Made by a program: the position numbers and the translations under genes. From contig JAEOSR010000063.1 in NCBI GenBank assembly GCA_016840285.1, positions 1 to 64,000 on the forward strand: a stretch of DNA of 64,000 nucleotides, given 5' to 3'. This document shows positions 1 through 9,293 of this stretch, one piece after another. Below the pieces are notes generated by a model. The model had not been told where the DNA came from and did no database searches. It saw nothing but the letters and a program-made list of their open reading frames with translations. Within the stretch, counting starts at the first letter, position 1. Every line of letters starts with the position of its first letter. This stretch comes from Candidatus Hodarchaeota archaeon. GTDB lineage: Archaea > Asgardarchaeota > Heimdallarchaeia > Hodarchaeales > Hodarchaeaceae.

Positions 1-281
1 AAAAGATATTCCCAGGGTTTTTTCCTGAGGAATTTCAATCCTGAATTATACACATCAGCCATGACACTTGATGAGACAGCAGAGTACCCTCTATCTTTCC
101 TTTTTATTACTATAATACCGTACTTTTCCTTGTAATGATTTAGAATTTTGGGAGTATTATCACTAGAGCCATCGTCAACTACCACGATATAATTTGGTTT
201 AATAGTCAGATTGAGAATACGATCTAATGTTTTGGTGATAATTTTTCCTTCATTACGAGCACACATCAAAATAGCATACAT
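1..281 (-). CDS. Family 2 glycosyltransferase, N-terminal part (cut by window edge)
   Basis: Leftward frame starting at the ATG at 279-281 and running off the left edge, so only the first ~93 residues are visible. The start reads MYAILMCARNEG, followed by a beta strand ending in VVVDDGSSDNT at about residues 35-45. This is the nucleotide-sugar binding signature of GT-A fold family 2 enzymes, in which the aspartates bind metal and UDP/GDP sugar. It probably transfers a sugar to a lipid- or protein-linked glycan at the cytoplasmic membrane face. It lies just downstream of the WbqC-like gene, with 43 nt between them, in a surface polysaccharide cluster. The acceptor cannot be inferred and the C-terminus is missing. 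Confidence 0.8.
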   Translation of the reverse strand, partial: MYAILMCARNEGKIITKTLDRILNLTIKPNYIVVVDDGSSDNTPKILNHYKEKYGIIVIKRKDRGYSAVSSSVMADVYNSGLKFLRKKPWEYL

Positions 282-324
282 TTTTCATGTCTTCCTATTG
301 TAAAATCTGACTTTCACCAATACA

Positions 325-1128
325 TTATTCATGATCGCTTCTAAATTTTCTTAACTTTGACTTATTGAAGAGTATTTTTTGATAATTTTCTAAAATTTCA
401 ATAATTCCATCCGCTCCGATATTGAACAGTGCATCCAGTACTGAAAGCCCATTGATAAACTCCCCCTGGACTTGATAATAAGGATTTTCTTCAATAAAAT
501 TAAATATTTCTTGATAAATCAATTTGATACCTGACTTAGTGAAATCCGCCTCGGTTTGGTATCCTTGTGCACCTGTTCCACTCAAGTAAACCGTCCCTTG
601 AAAGTGCTTGATAAGATTAATATTATACTCTGATTTCACTCCTTTCACTTTAAGTTTACTTGATAGCACTGTATCTTTATCTATGGATAGTATCTCCATA
701 ACCCCTTTAATAGAATTTATATTAACATCGACTAATGATTCTACATCCTTAAAGCTTTGGAACAACTCTTTTATTTGTGGAAAATATTCCTTGAAGTTTG
801 GAGACTTATGATAAACCCCTTTTAGTTGATTCAAATGCTTTGATTGCCAGTTTTGATTATGATCTACTCTTAAATCCTTTATCAAATCGTAATCACTAGT
901 TTTCTTTACTGGAACTGTTATGTATGTCTTTTCAGATGATGTTGGTGCTTTTCTAATAAGAGTTCTTTTTGTTAAGCTGCGTTTAGTAAACTTCACATTA
1001 TCGTGAAAGACAAACACATCACTACAAAATAATTTGGTAAAGTATCCTAACCAAGGAAAGTAATTTGGTTGATGTATAGCTACTACAATTGTACTTCTTG
1101 ATTTAGAATCAAATGTGTCATCTTTCAA
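325..1128 (-). CDS. WbqC-like family protein
   Basis: 267 residues from a TTG start. After a 13-residue leader the protein has AIHQPNYFPWLGYF (about residues 17-30) and then DVFVFHDNVKF. These are the hallmark of the WbqC-like family (Pfam WbqC), found in O-antigen and other glycan clusters. Family members are proposed to help make or attach modified amino sugars, but the reaction is not established. Length is typical (230-270). No signal peptide or membrane helix is visible, so it is cytoplasmic. It sits between a sulfotransferase and a GT2 gene on the same strand, which supports a role in the same glycan. No clear ribosome binding site precedes the TTG, so the exact start is uncertain. Confidence 0.8.
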   Translation of the reverse strand: MKDDTFDSKSRSTIVVAIHQPNYFPWLGYFTKLFCSDVFVFHDNVKFTKRSLTKRTLIRKAPTSSEKTYITVPVKKTSDYDLIKDLRVDHNQNWQSKHLNQLKGVYHKSPNFKEYFPQIKELFQSFKDVESLVDVNINSIKGVMEILSIDKDTVLSSKLKVKGVKSEYNINLIKHFQGTVYLSGTGAQGYQTEADFTKSGIKLIYQEIFNFIEENPYYQVQGEFINGLSVLDALFNIGADGIIEILENYQKILFNKSKLRKFRSDHE

Positions 1129-1180
1129 AGGAAGAAACCATCTTATTATACTCGAACTGATGAATATTCATAGTTCTAAG

Positions 1181-2191
1181 TTATTCTTTGTAAAGCATAA
1201 ATTCTTTGAAAGGAACCCTTTCATTCTCTTCTCCAAAGCTTTTTTTTACATATTTTTTTAATAACTCCCACTCAGTATCATCTAATTTTTGTTCATTACG
1301 ATTTTGAAATCCTGCTGGAATTTCTTCTTCTAATTTCCTACTGATTTCATTTTCGTCAATTAATTCGATTATTCTGTTCATCTGTTGTTGTGGGTTCTCA
1401 ACAAGTTTCTCAAGTTGTATTATCACATAATCAGATTGGCGGACATTCTTTAAACTGTCCTCTATTGTCTTGAGAATGTAGAAAATTTGGCCTGTGACCT
1501 GTTCATAATCATTTCTCTTTTTTAATTCAAAATATTCTTGTGGTTTGAGAGAAAACCATTCCTTAGTATTTCCACAAAAGGCCTTTCTTCCTAGTAGGAT
1601 AGATTGGGCTTGATAAAGAGGATTTCGTAAACATACTATGAATTTAGCTTTATTTAACGCCTTTTTTAGGAAACTGATCTGTAAATTACAATATAAGCTC
1701 CTAAATGCCATGGGAAGAGTAAAAACACTTTCTAATGCTGCTATTTCCTGCTTAAAGAATTTTAAATTAATCTTTTTAATTATCTCCTTAGGCATTTGAT
1801 GATTTTCATCAAATTGAAACCATCTTTGCCAGAAATAGCTAAAGTGATGTGGTTCATTCCATCCTGATGTTCTTCCATAATTCGATTTGAATGACATTGG
1901 AGGTGAGGTGCGAACCTCAAACGCCTTTTCCTGAAGTGCGCCATAATATGGGGCTTTCCAAAATCTGGCTAAATAATTTGAAATATAACCAAAATAACCT
2001 GATTCTGCAATTAATTGATATAATAGAGTAGTTGCGCTTCTTGGTGCTCCGAGAATGAAAATTACCGGCTTTTTAGGTTCAGTAAAAGTTGAGACTAATT
2101 CTTTTTCAATTGGTTCTAGAATATTGTTTATTTCTTCTAATCTTCTTTCTGTTTTCGGATCTTTCTGGTACTCCTTTAACCGTTCACTCAT
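1181..2191 (-). CDS. PAPS-dependent sulfotransferase family protein
   Basis: 336 residues. FILGAPRSATTLLYQL at about residues 45-60 is the P-loop-like 5'-phosphosulfate binding loop of sulfotransferases. FIVCLRNPLYQAQSIL in the middle matches the 3'-phosphate binding segment, where Arg and Ser contact PAPS. No signal peptide or transmembrane segment is visible, so it is probably cytoplasmic and acts on a glycan or lipid-linked substrate. The neighbours (WbqC-like, GT2, GT4 and manC) point to sulfation of a surface glycan; this is inference. The substrate cannot be read from the sequence. A 52 nt gap separates it from the WbqC-like gene, which fits cotranscription. Confidence 0.82.
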   Translation of the reverse strand: MSERLKEYQKDPKTERRLEEINNILEPIEKELVSTFTEPKKPVIFILGAPRSATTLLYQLIAESGYFGYISNYLARFWKAPYYGALQEKAFEVRTSPPMSFKSNYGRTSGWNEPHHFSYFWQRWFQFDENHQMPKEIIKKINLKFFKQEIAALESVFTLPMAFRSLYCNLQISFLKKALNKAKFIVCLRNPLYQAQSILLGRKAFCGNTKEWFSLKPQEYFELKKRNDYEQVTGQIFYILKTIEDSLKNVRQSDYVIIQLEKLVENPQQQMNRIIELIDENEISRKLEEEIPAGFQNRNEQKLDDTEWELLKKYVKKSFGEENERVPFKEFMLYKE

Positions 2192-2422
2192 GTATATGAC
2201 GGTTTAGTTACCAATTTTTAGAAGTAGCTTTTCTTATGATAAAATGTCAACGATTACTAATACTAAGATTTAAAGTCATTACAAGTTGTATCATAAGAAA
2301 TCATTTTTTTATTCTGAATTTTAAGATTATATGGTTAGTGTACCTTTATTGATGGGCGATCCATTAATAAACTAAAAAACGTTGAATGTAGTAAAATTTC
2401 ATGATTTCAGAAAAGGTGGCCC

Positions 2423-3511
2423 TTGGTCATATTGAAAGTACTAGCACTGCGGGTTCTTGCTTGGAATGAAGCAGCCCGTCTTCCTCAACGGATCGATTTC
2501 ATTAAAGCTCGTATAGCAAAGTATGCAGATTATCAAGAGATTCATATCGAACCAATACGGACCTTTGGATATTATTTTGGATACATCATCAGTTTTATTT
2601 TAACGATTCCTCGTTTGTTAAGAAAAAAATATGATATTCTACTCGTTGAGAACGCTTATTTAGTGGTTTTTGGGTTTATTTCACGATTATCGGGTAAAAA
2701 AGTCATCGCTGAATATGTAGACTACTATCCAGACATGCTTCAACGAATTTATGATACGAGAAAATTCCGCTATTTTGTGACATTTATGCTTTGTAGGATG
2801 TTTTCGAAACTTGCTAACTTAGTGATTGTTGAAACACAATTAAGTAAACAAATAGTCATCTCACTTGGAATTCCTCCTACAAAAATACGTGTTATTAGTC
2901 AATCTCCTGACTTGTCAGTTATAAAACCTTATAAACGACATGAAATTCGGAAAAAACACAGCATCAAGGAGAATGAGTTTGTAGTCGGGTATCTTGGGAA
3001 ATTTACAGATCATTACGGGTTGGAGTTCATTCCTGAAGCAACAGCAATTGCTCAAAAAGAGACAAAAAGAGACATAGTATTACTTATGGTGGGTGATGGT
3101 GAATTTCTCTCTGAAATTAAGGATATGACCACTCGTTTGAATGTAAGAAAGGCAATTTTTCCGGGAAGAGTCCCGTTTCAGGAAGTTTCAAAGTATTATT
3201 CTTCCTTTGATGTTCTTCTTTACACACCTAATACAGCTTCAGGAATTAAATTAGCTGAAGCTCTTGTTATTGGCGTTCCTGTCATCGTAGGAGCTGGTTA
3301 TGCAACTGAATTCGTTAAAGATGGATTTAATGGATTTATTGCTGAAGCACGAACATCAAAAGCTTATGCTAAGAAGATTATTGAAGCTGAAAGCTTGAAT
3401 CGAAGAGATCTTCAAAAATTATCTAAAAGGGTAAGACACTATGCCCACAAGCGGTTTGTGCTTTCTTATAAGCAATACATTATCATGTTTAACGAAGTCT
3501 TTCTTTTATGA
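2423..3511 (+). CDS. Family 4 (GT-B fold) glycosyltransferase
   Basis: About 360 residues in the two-Rossmann-domain GT-B layout. The C-terminal half contains VGYLGKFTDHYGLEF and, near residues 275-290, the EX7E-like segment SGIKLAEALVIGVPVI. The latter is typical of GT4 retaining transferases that bind the nucleotide sugar there. The region around residues 60-85 is hydrophobic, suggesting peripheral membrane attachment. TTG codons at 2423 and 2432 are both possible starts: a GGTGG motif lies 4 nt before the first, and the second gives the more usual N-terminus MKVLAL. It is the only rightward gene of the glycan block and converges on the flippase-like gene. The sugar specificity is unknown. 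Confidence 0.82.
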   Translation: MVILKVLALRVLAWNEAARLPQRIDFIKARIAKYADYQEIHIEPIRTFGYYFGYIISFILTIPRLLRKKYDILLVENAYLVVFGFISRLSGKKVIAEYVDYYPDMLQRIYDTRKFRYFVTFMLCRMFSKLANLVIVETQLSKQIVISLGIPPTKIRVISQSPDLSVIKPYKRHEIRKKHSIKENEFVVGYLGKFTDHYGLEFIPEATAIAQKETKRDIVLLMVGDGEFLSEIKDMTTRLNVRKAIFPGRVPFQEVSKYYSSFDVLLYTPNTASGIKLAEALVIGVPVIVGAGYATEFVKDGFNGFIAEARTSKAYAKKIIEAESLNRRDLQKLSKRVRHYAHKRFVLSYKQYIIMFNEVFLL

Positions 3512-3539
3512 ATTTCAGCAAATTGGAAGAAATTATTAC

Positions 3540-4559
3540 TCATTCTGAGCTGCTACTGGTTTTATATGGGTTTTTTCCTAGTCTTTGTGTGATTAACAGG
3601 AGGAATACTAACCCTAAGGTGACACCAAACCATAAGGTGGTCATTCGTATCAGAATAACTAAAGCTCCAGCCGTTGATAAACTAATAACTAGAAGGTTTA
3701 CCAGAAATAACTCCATACTTCCCTCCATTACACCCAATCCACCAGGAAGAAATGATATAGCTCCAAGGAGAGACGATGTTGCATAAATAAAGATAGAAGC
3801 TTCAAACGTAATAGATATCCCTAAACTCTGAGCCAATAAGAAAAAACCCAAACCCTCACATGCCCATCCTATAATTCCTAATACTAAGGCTCCCAAAAAC
3901 ACATCGTAATGAAAAGTAACCACTACATCTGATCGAAATTTATCAAATTTCTTTCCCACTTTAAACCAAGGCCCTAAATGGAAGATCCAACTGAAAAGAT
4001 TGTATAATGGATCGAAAAGGAAGATTAAAACTCCGATGAGAATTCCGAACAAAATTATTACAAGAACAGGTAAGAAATCGATTGATTGTTGAAATCCCAG
4101 GATTAAACTGCCTATTAGTGCCAGTATAGTCACCGCTAGCAAGTCTATCAATCGTTCGGAGAAAGTAGAAGCAAGACCTTTTGAGAGATCGATGGAACTT
4201 GTTTTTTGTAGAAAAAACGCCCTTATTGCCTCACCAACTTTTGCAGGAGTTATTGAAAGACTAAGACCTGCGAAAAAGATCAGAAGATTTTCTTTGAACG
4301 GGATTTCAAGTTTTAACCTTTGCGTGAATAGAAGCCATTTAAAAAATCGACAGAAATAATTTCCCAAGCTTAGGAACACAGCTAGTATGACCACTATAGG
4401 ATCAACTTTGAAAATTTGTTTTATCAGATCCTCCCAATCACTGAATATCATTATGAGAAGGTAAACGAATATTGCTAGTATTATGGCAAAAAGAAAATAA
4501 CGAAAATTTAACACTTGAGTTAAAGTTTCCTGTTTTGACGTTTCCATTGAAAAAACCAT
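3540..4559 (-). CDS. Flippase-like integral membrane protein (LPG synthase TM / UPF0104 family)
   Basis: 339 residues with roughly eight hydrophobic helices. Diagnostic segments are LSLSITPAKVGEAIRAFF (about residues 95-112), the SERLIDLLAV segment and SFLPGGLGVMEGSM near residue 275. These are characteristic of the YbhN/AglD-type family whose name comes from the membrane domain of lysylphosphatidylglycerol synthase. Members are associated with transfer or flipping of lipid-linked intermediates, and archaeal AglD works in N-glycosylation. The neighbours manC and GT4 fit a lipid-linked glycan pathway. A second paralogue lies at 16887-18047. The precise activity is not shown by the sequence. 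Confidence 0.8.
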   Translation of the reverse strand: MVFSMETSKQETLTQVLNFRYFLFAIILAIFVYLLIMIFSDWEDLIKQIFKVDPIVVILAVFLSLGNYFCRFFKWLLFTQRLKLEIPFKENLLIFFAGLSLSITPAKVGEAIRAFFLQKTSSIDLSKGLASTFSERLIDLLAVTILALIGSLILGFQQSIDFLPVLVIILFGILIGVLIFLFDPLYNLFSWIFHLGPWFKVGKKFDKFRSDVVVTFHYDVFLGALVLGIIGWACEGLGFFLLAQSLGISITFEASIFIYATSSLLGAISFLPGGLGVMEGSMELFLVNLLVISLSTAGALVILIRMTTLWFGVTLGLVFLLLITQRLGKNPYKTSSSSE

Positions 4560-4590
4560 GAACTAAACTGAAATTGTGAGTTTAAACCAG

Positions 4591-5652
4591 TTAAAAGACT
4601 AATAAACGGTTTAAATGAGGATCTTTTGTGAGTTTCTCTGTAACTCGTTTAATGTGATGAGCACTTTTCTTATGACAAACAAACACACAATCTTCAGTAT
4701 TGACTACTACAATGTTTGAAATTCCTAGCGCAACGACTGGTTTTTCTCCAAAGATTACACTATTTTTTACATCTAAACCCGAAAAATCTCCATGTATTAT
4801 ATTTCCATCGGAATCTGATTCTAATATATGATCCAAAGAATCCCAAGTACCTATATCATCCCAATGGAAATCTCCAATAACAACTACTAAGTCAGATGTC
4901 TTTTCCATAATACCATAATCAATGGAGACTTTGGGGAGAGAATTGAAAGCGTTATAGACCTCTGTTTCATCAAACTCTGCTGCTTTTATTCTTTCAAGTG
5001 CTTGGTAGAGCGGGGGCATATACTGACGTATTTGTTTGATTAAAATGGAAGGTTTGACAATAAACATACCTGAATTCCACAGATACCCACGTTCAATATA
5101 TTTTTGCGCTTGAACCTCATCAGGTTTTTCTGTGAAACTCTCAACCTTAAAAGTAGGAATTATAGTCTGGTCAATCCTCTTTCCTGGATTAATATACCCA
5201 AAACGGGTCTCAATACGCCTTGGTTTGATACCGATTGTCGAAATCTTTCCCTTTTCAGCTATTTCAACTGCTGTTGCTAAGACCTCTTTGAAGTGACTTG
5301 TATCGGGTATGTGATAATCTGCTCCCATAAATAGTGTAACTTCGTCTTTTTTCTCGTGAAGGAGGTGAGCACAGACAAATCCCATCCCAGCTGCAGAATC
5401 TCGGCCTAATGGTTCCACAACCATTCTAGCTTGAGGTAACTGCTTTTGGATTATGGATGTTAATTCTTTTCTAGTAGATACAACGATACTCTCTTTTCCT
5501 GCTATTTCGCTAGCAATTTCGAATGTTCGTTGAATCAAAGACTGTTTTCCATCGAGAGAGATGAATTGTTTGGGCCGATTTATACGGGATATTGGCCACA
5601 AACGTTCACCTCCTCCTCCAGCGAGGATAACAATAAAAACCACTAATTTCAC
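4591..5652 (-). CDS. manC: Mannose-1-phosphate guanylyltransferase
   Basis: 353 residues. It makes GDP-mannose from mannose-1-phosphate and GTP, the donor for mannosylated glycans. The N-terminus carries VILAGGGGERLWPISR and then RPKQFISL (about residues 8-31), the nucleotide-binding loop and PKQF motif specific to the ManC/GMP class. FTEKPD and LWNSGMF follow at the usual spacing, and DFHWDDIGTWDSL lies near residue 262. The length matches single-domain GMPs and lacks the phosphomannose isomerase cupin of bifunctional ManC. Cytoplasmic. It lies 31 nt upstream of the flippase-like gene on the same strand and is probably cotranscribed with it. Confidence 0.9.
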   Translation of the reverse strand: MKLVVFIVILAGGGGERLWPISRINRPKQFISLDGKQSLIQRTFEIASEIAGKESIVVSTRKELTSIIQKQLPQARMVVEPLGRDSAAGMGFVCAHLLHEKKDEVTLFMGADYHIPDTSHFKEVLATAVEIAEKGKISTIGIKPRRIETRFGYINPGKRIDQTIIPTFKVESFTEKPDEVQAQKYIERGYLWNSGMFIVKPSILIKQIRQYMPPLYQALERIKAAEFDETEVYNAFNSLPKVSIDYGIMEKTSDLVVVIGDFHWDDIGTWDSLDHILESDSDGNIIHGDFSGLDVKNSVIFGEKPVVALGISNIVVVNTEDCVFVCHKKSAHHIKRVTEKLTKDPHLNRLLVF

Positions 5653-5752
5653 CTCAATCCTAGAGAATATGAGATCTTTTTTTTATAGATATAATTAAGT
5701 TATCAAAAATCTTCGAAAACTCATCAGAAGTATTATCAGTTTTCTTGGTTTT

Positions 5753-6124
5753 TTAGGAAATATATTTTCTGATTAATTGGGTTAGCTCTTTCGTACTAAA
5801 TGGCTTTGTGAGATACTCATCAGCTCCAGCGCTTAATCCTAACTCTATATCATGACTTAATACTTTAGCAGAAAAAATAATTATTGGAATATGCTTAAAT
5901 TTGTCATCTTGCTTTAAACGACGACAAACTTCAAGCCCAGATAAACCTGGCATTCTGATATCTAGAAGTATAAGATTAGGAACCTTTTTTACTAGTTCTA
6001 ATGCTTCATTACCGTTTGTTGCTTTCCAAGTTATGTAATTTTCATGTTCTAGAATTGTACTTAGCATCTCAAGAGTTTCTTCCTCATCATCGACAATCAA
6101 GATGCTTTTCTTCTCTGTGGACAT
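5753..6124 (-). CDS. Stand-alone receiver-domain response regulator
   Basis: 123 residues consisting of one CheY-like receiver domain. Acidic pocket D12-D13, phosphoacceptor D55 in LLDIRMPG, S85 in the switch position and K107 in LTKPFS are all present, so phosphorylation by a histidine kinase is expected. There is no output domain, so it must act by protein contact or as a phosphorelay intermediate. No kinase gene is in the window. It is a single-gene unit flanked by ~100 and ~140 nt of noncoding DNA. Its target is unknown. Confidence 0.88.
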   Translation of the reverse strand: MSTEKKSILIVDDEEETLEMLSTILEHENYITWKATNGNEALELVKKVPNLILLDIRMPGLSGLEVCRRLKQDDKFKHIPIIIFSAKVLSHDIELGLSAGADEYLTKPFSTKELTQLIRKYIS

Positions 6125-6266
6125 TGTAAAACCTGAATTAATAGGATTTTCGAAGCCACATTTTATTATAGCTAAAGTTAAAACTTCCTTATTTAATAGA
6201 GGATCACTTCGGATTCAGCTTCTTACCTTTCATTGAAAGTAATATGTTAAGAAATCTCTGGATAAA

Positions 6267-7406
6267 CTAACATAACAGATTATATAATGTCCCACGCTCA
6301 CATGCTGTTCTTTGGAGTTGCTGAATACTCAACTGAAATTTCTCAGGAGTCGCAAGTTGTCCGAATTCCCCTCCTGCTGATCGGGTTATATTCTCCTCAA
6401 ATAAAGTTCCCCCAAAATCGTTGCATCCTGTTGTTAATGTAATCTGTGCTAATTGAAACCCTAGTTTTACCCAAGATGTCTGAACATTCTTAATTACGTC
6501 CCCCAAGTATAATCGGGAAACAGCATAGAATTTTATATAATCTAATTTACTTAATTCATGAATATGAGTAGAGAAAGTTCTCTTTAGTTGTGTATTTTCT
6601 GAAATGAACGGGAGTGGGATGAATTCTGTGAAACCCCTTGTCTTCTCTTGGATCTTTCGTAATACTGAGAGGTGACGAATCCAGTGATTGACATTTTCAA
6701 TATGTCCAAATAGAATTGTAGCAGTTGTTGGAATTCTTAATTGATGACTTAATTCGATAATATACATCCATTCAGAACTGCTTATTTTTCGGGGGCAAAT
6801 TATTTTACGAATATTATCATCAAGGATCTCGGCAGCAGTACCAGGTATAGAATCTAAACCTTTCCGCTTAAATTCCCGTAAAACCTCCTCAACGTCTTCC
6901 CCTATGGAACGAGCTGCATGGGTAATCTCTTGAGGGGAAAATGCATGGATGTGAAGAGTAGGGTCAATTGTTTTAAGATTTTGAAGGATTTCAAGATAGG
7001 TCTCAAAGTTTATTTTTGGATGGATCCCTCCTTGAACACAGACCTCTGTAATGCGATATGGCTGGGTTTGCTTAATCTTTTTACGTAGCGTTTCGATTGA
7101 TATATCGATGTACCCCTCTTTTGATTCAGGTGAAACCGAGTAGGCGCAGAAAAGACAATTATTGGTACAGACATTAGTAAAATTAATGTTACGATTTACA
7201 ACGTAGGTGATAACCGATCCTGTTTGCCGTTCCCTAATTATATCAGCTATTTGGCCTATTAGGTATATTTCACGTCCCTGGGCTGAAAATAAAATTTCAA
7301 GTTCTTCAGTGGTTGGCCTTTGGTCATCCAATGCCCTTTTAAGGATGTGCTGGAGTTCTTTCTTAGCTAATCGAAGATCAATTTCCTCCAGATCAGTCTG
7401 ATGCAC
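6267..7406 (-). CDS. cofH: FO synthase subunit 2 (CofH, radical SAM)
   Basis: 379 residues. Together with CofG it makes FO (7,8-didemethyl-8-hydroxy-5-deazariboflavin), the chromophore of coenzyme F420; CofH joins a tyrosine-derived radical to a uracil derivative. The radical SAM cysteines are C80, C84 and C87 in CTNNCLFCAYS. EVCVQGGIHP and the C-terminal TTGCNDFGGTLFEENI are CofH-type markers. Full length for the family. It is the last gene of the leftward F420 operon, and its start overlaps the cofG end by 14 nt, implying translational coupling. Confidence 0.93.
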   Translation of the reverse strand: MHQTDLEEIDLRLAKKELQHILKRALDDQRPTTEELEILFSAQGREIYLIGQIADIIRERQTGSVITYVVNRNINFTNVCTNNCLFCAYSVSPESKEGYIDISIETLRKKIKQTQPYRITEVCVQGGIHPKINFETYLEILQNLKTIDPTLHIHAFSPQEITHAARSIGEDVEEVLREFKRKGLDSIPGTAAEILDDNIRKIICPRKISSSEWMYIIELSHQLRIPTTATILFGHIENVNHWIRHLSVLRKIQEKTRGFTEFIPLPFISENTQLKRTFSTHIHELSKLDYIKFYAVSRLYLGDVIKNVQTSWVKLGFQLAQITLTTGCNDFGGTLFEENITRSAGGEFGQLATPEKFQLSIQQLQRTACERGTLYNLLC

Positions 7407-8559
7407 CGTTATTCATAACCATCCTTTTATTAGGTCTTTTGAGCTTAATTAGCTTATAAATGTGCTCTGATAGCCACTCTAAATTAATGTAGCGAGGGTA
7501 AACAGGGAGCCTTTCATGCAAACGATACCCTGCATCCCGTGTAATCTGTCTTAATTTAGAAATTGATGGCCAAGAATGATCTGGGTTTATATAATCTGAT
7601 GAAATTGACGATATTCCTCCCCAATCAGACATTCCTGCTGTTATAAAACGATGTTCATAACCTTTTACAAGATTTGGTGGAATTTGAATTGAAATTTCAG
7701 GAGGAAGGATATGACGCGCGATAATTAGGGTTTTTTCCATTAATTCCATTGTAGGTGGAGTAGAATTCGCCATGTGACTACCTTTTTGAGGTTGAAAATT
7801 CTGAATGATCACTTCTTGAAGGTGTTGATATTCCTGATGAACATTTTTTAGGGCAAAAAGACTATCTACTATCTCTTCTAGAGTTTCCCCAATTCCTACT
7901 AAAATTCCACTTGTAAAAGGAATTTTTAATTTTCCTGCGGAGATAATGGTACGCATTCTTTTTATTGGGTGTTTATCAGGAGATTGGTCATGAGGTAATC
8001 CAGAGTGTGTTAGTCTTGGGCTTATTGTTTCAAGCATTAATCCTACACTAGCAGATACCTCACGTAATTGAGCAAGTTCATCAAAAGTCAATGTTCCAGC
8101 GTTAATATGAGGTAACAGCTCATATTTCAATGCCTTCTTAGCAATAAAACAGGTATATTCTATCGTAGAGTCGAAACCATGCGCTTTCAGCCATTTTTTG
8201 GCGTTGGTGTATTTTTTCTCTGGTTTGTCCCCCATTGTAATTAAGACTTCAGATACCCGATTCTGCTTTGCTGTGTCAAAAATATTCTCTATTTTATCAG
8301 GTTCTAGATATTCTTGGCCTTTAGGCATTATTGCCCTACGATACCCACAATAATGACACGCATTTCTACAGAGAAATGTTAAAGGAATAAAAATATTGGT
8401 CGTAAATGTAATTTGGCGTTGATAAACACTATTAGCAATAGATTGAGCCGATTTCCTCCACAGATCAATTCCATTTAGTCTGTATTGATTTAAAAATTCT
8501 ATAGCTTGATTTTTTGAAATTATTTTTTGAGGATTTTTTGTACAAGAATTATCTGTCAA
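7393..8559 (-). CDS. cofG: FO synthase subunit 1 (CofG, radical SAM)
   Basis: 388 residues. It catalyses the second radical step in forming the deazaflavin ring of FO. The radical SAM cluster cysteines are C64, C68 and C71 in LCRNACHYCGYR, preceded by the family strand TFTTNIFIPLT. ITMGDKPEKKY and GMLETISPRL-like segments (here GLMLETISPRL) are CofG-type. The AGMSDWGGISSISSDYIN segment lies near the C-terminus. It lies 10 nt downstream of cofC and overlaps cofH by 14 nt. Separate CofG and CofH genes are the archaeal arrangement, in contrast to fused FbiC of actinobacteria. Confidence 0.93.
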   Translation of the reverse strand: MTDNSCTKNPQKIISKNQAIEFLNQYRLNGIDLWRKSAQSIANSVYQRQITFTTNIFIPLTFLCRNACHYCGYRRAIMPKGQEYLEPDKIENIFDTAKQNRVSEVLITMGDKPEKKYTNAKKWLKAHGFDSTIEYTCFIAKKALKYELLPHINAGTLTFDELAQLREVSASVGLMLETISPRLTHSGLPHDQSPDKHPIKRMRTIISAGKLKIPFTSGILVGIGETLEEIVDSLFALKNVHQEYQHLQEVIIQNFQPQKGSHMANSTPPTMELMEKTLIIARHILPPEISIQIPPNLVKGYEHRFITAGMSDWGGISSISSDYINPDHSWPSISKLRQITRDAGYRLHERLPVYPRYINLEWLSEHIYKLIKLKRPNKRMVMNNGASD

Positions 8560-8569
8560 AACTATGCCT

Positions 8570-9229
8570 CTACTTGTTAAAAACTATTATATCTATCTGT
8601 TCTAATATCTTCCTGAAAAGTTCAGGCCTCATAATCATTGTCAAATGCTGTTTTAAGTATTTAACATCATTTAATGTGTCTAAGTCTCTACCAAAAGGAT
8701 CAAAGTTAAGTAAACGAAACTTAAGGTTTTTTCGGCTGGCTTCAGCCTGATGACGTTCACAGCTATCCCTCCCAAATTGAAGTGATAATAAATTTCGTTT
8801 TTTTAAGTACAATGCTGCAGTTCCCAAGTTTTTATCGCTTGATATTGATGGAATAATCAGCATATCGAATTTTTTAGTTTCATCAACCAATTGATGGAAT
8901 AATTCTTTAGAAATAAATGGCAAATCTGGTAAAATGATTACAATAGCTTGTTCTAGAGGTAGCTCTTGAACAGCTTCTGTTAATGCCACATTCAAATCGA
9001 TTCCTGAGTCCTGATAAGTGAATGTAGCTCCCAATTCCTTAGCTTTGTTTATAATAGAAATTGATGGCGAAATAACTCCAAAAGGATATGATAAGGATTT
9101 TACGGTTTCAATGGTTCGAAAAAATGTTATTTCTACTAAACGATCTATGAATGGAGAAAATTTCGCGGGTATCGCTGCTTTTATACGGGATTTTGTTTCT
9201 GAAAAATCCTTAATTGGAATAAGTGTCAA
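8570..9229 (-). CDS. cofC: 2-phospholactate (or PEP) guanylyltransferase CofC
   Basis: 219 residues from a TTG start. It activates 2-phospho-L-lactate (phosphoenolpyruvate in some organisms) with GTP to give the donor used by CofD. The N-terminus LTLIPIKDFSETKSRI matches the family pattern of a beta strand followed by a P-x-K nucleotide-binding loop. VIILPDLPFIS near residue 100 matches the LPDLP-type substrate motif. The in-frame stop only eight codons upstream and the position of the IPIKDF strand support the TTG start. It lies 64 nt after the Dus-like gene and 10 nt before cofG in the F420 operon. Confidence 0.88.
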   Translation of the reverse strand: MTLIPIKDFSETKSRIKAAIPAKFSPFIDRLVEITFFRTIETVKSLSYPFGVISPSISIINKAKELGATFTYQDSGIDLNVALTEAVQELPLEQAIVIILPDLPFISKELFHQLVDETKKFDMLIIPSISSDKNLGTAALYLKKRNLLSLQFGRDSCERHQAEASRKNLKFRLLNFDPFGRDLDTLNDVKYLKQHLTMIMRPELFRKILEQIDIIVFNK

Positions 9230-9293
9230 TGGTTTCGGGATTTTCAGAAGTTAAACACCTTCATTTGTTCAAGAATCTGGAGAATAATTTTTT

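Noticed and set aside
3508..3786. Rightward 92-codon frame after the GT4 gene
   Set aside because: It overlaps the flippase-like gene antisense, which has clear family motifs.
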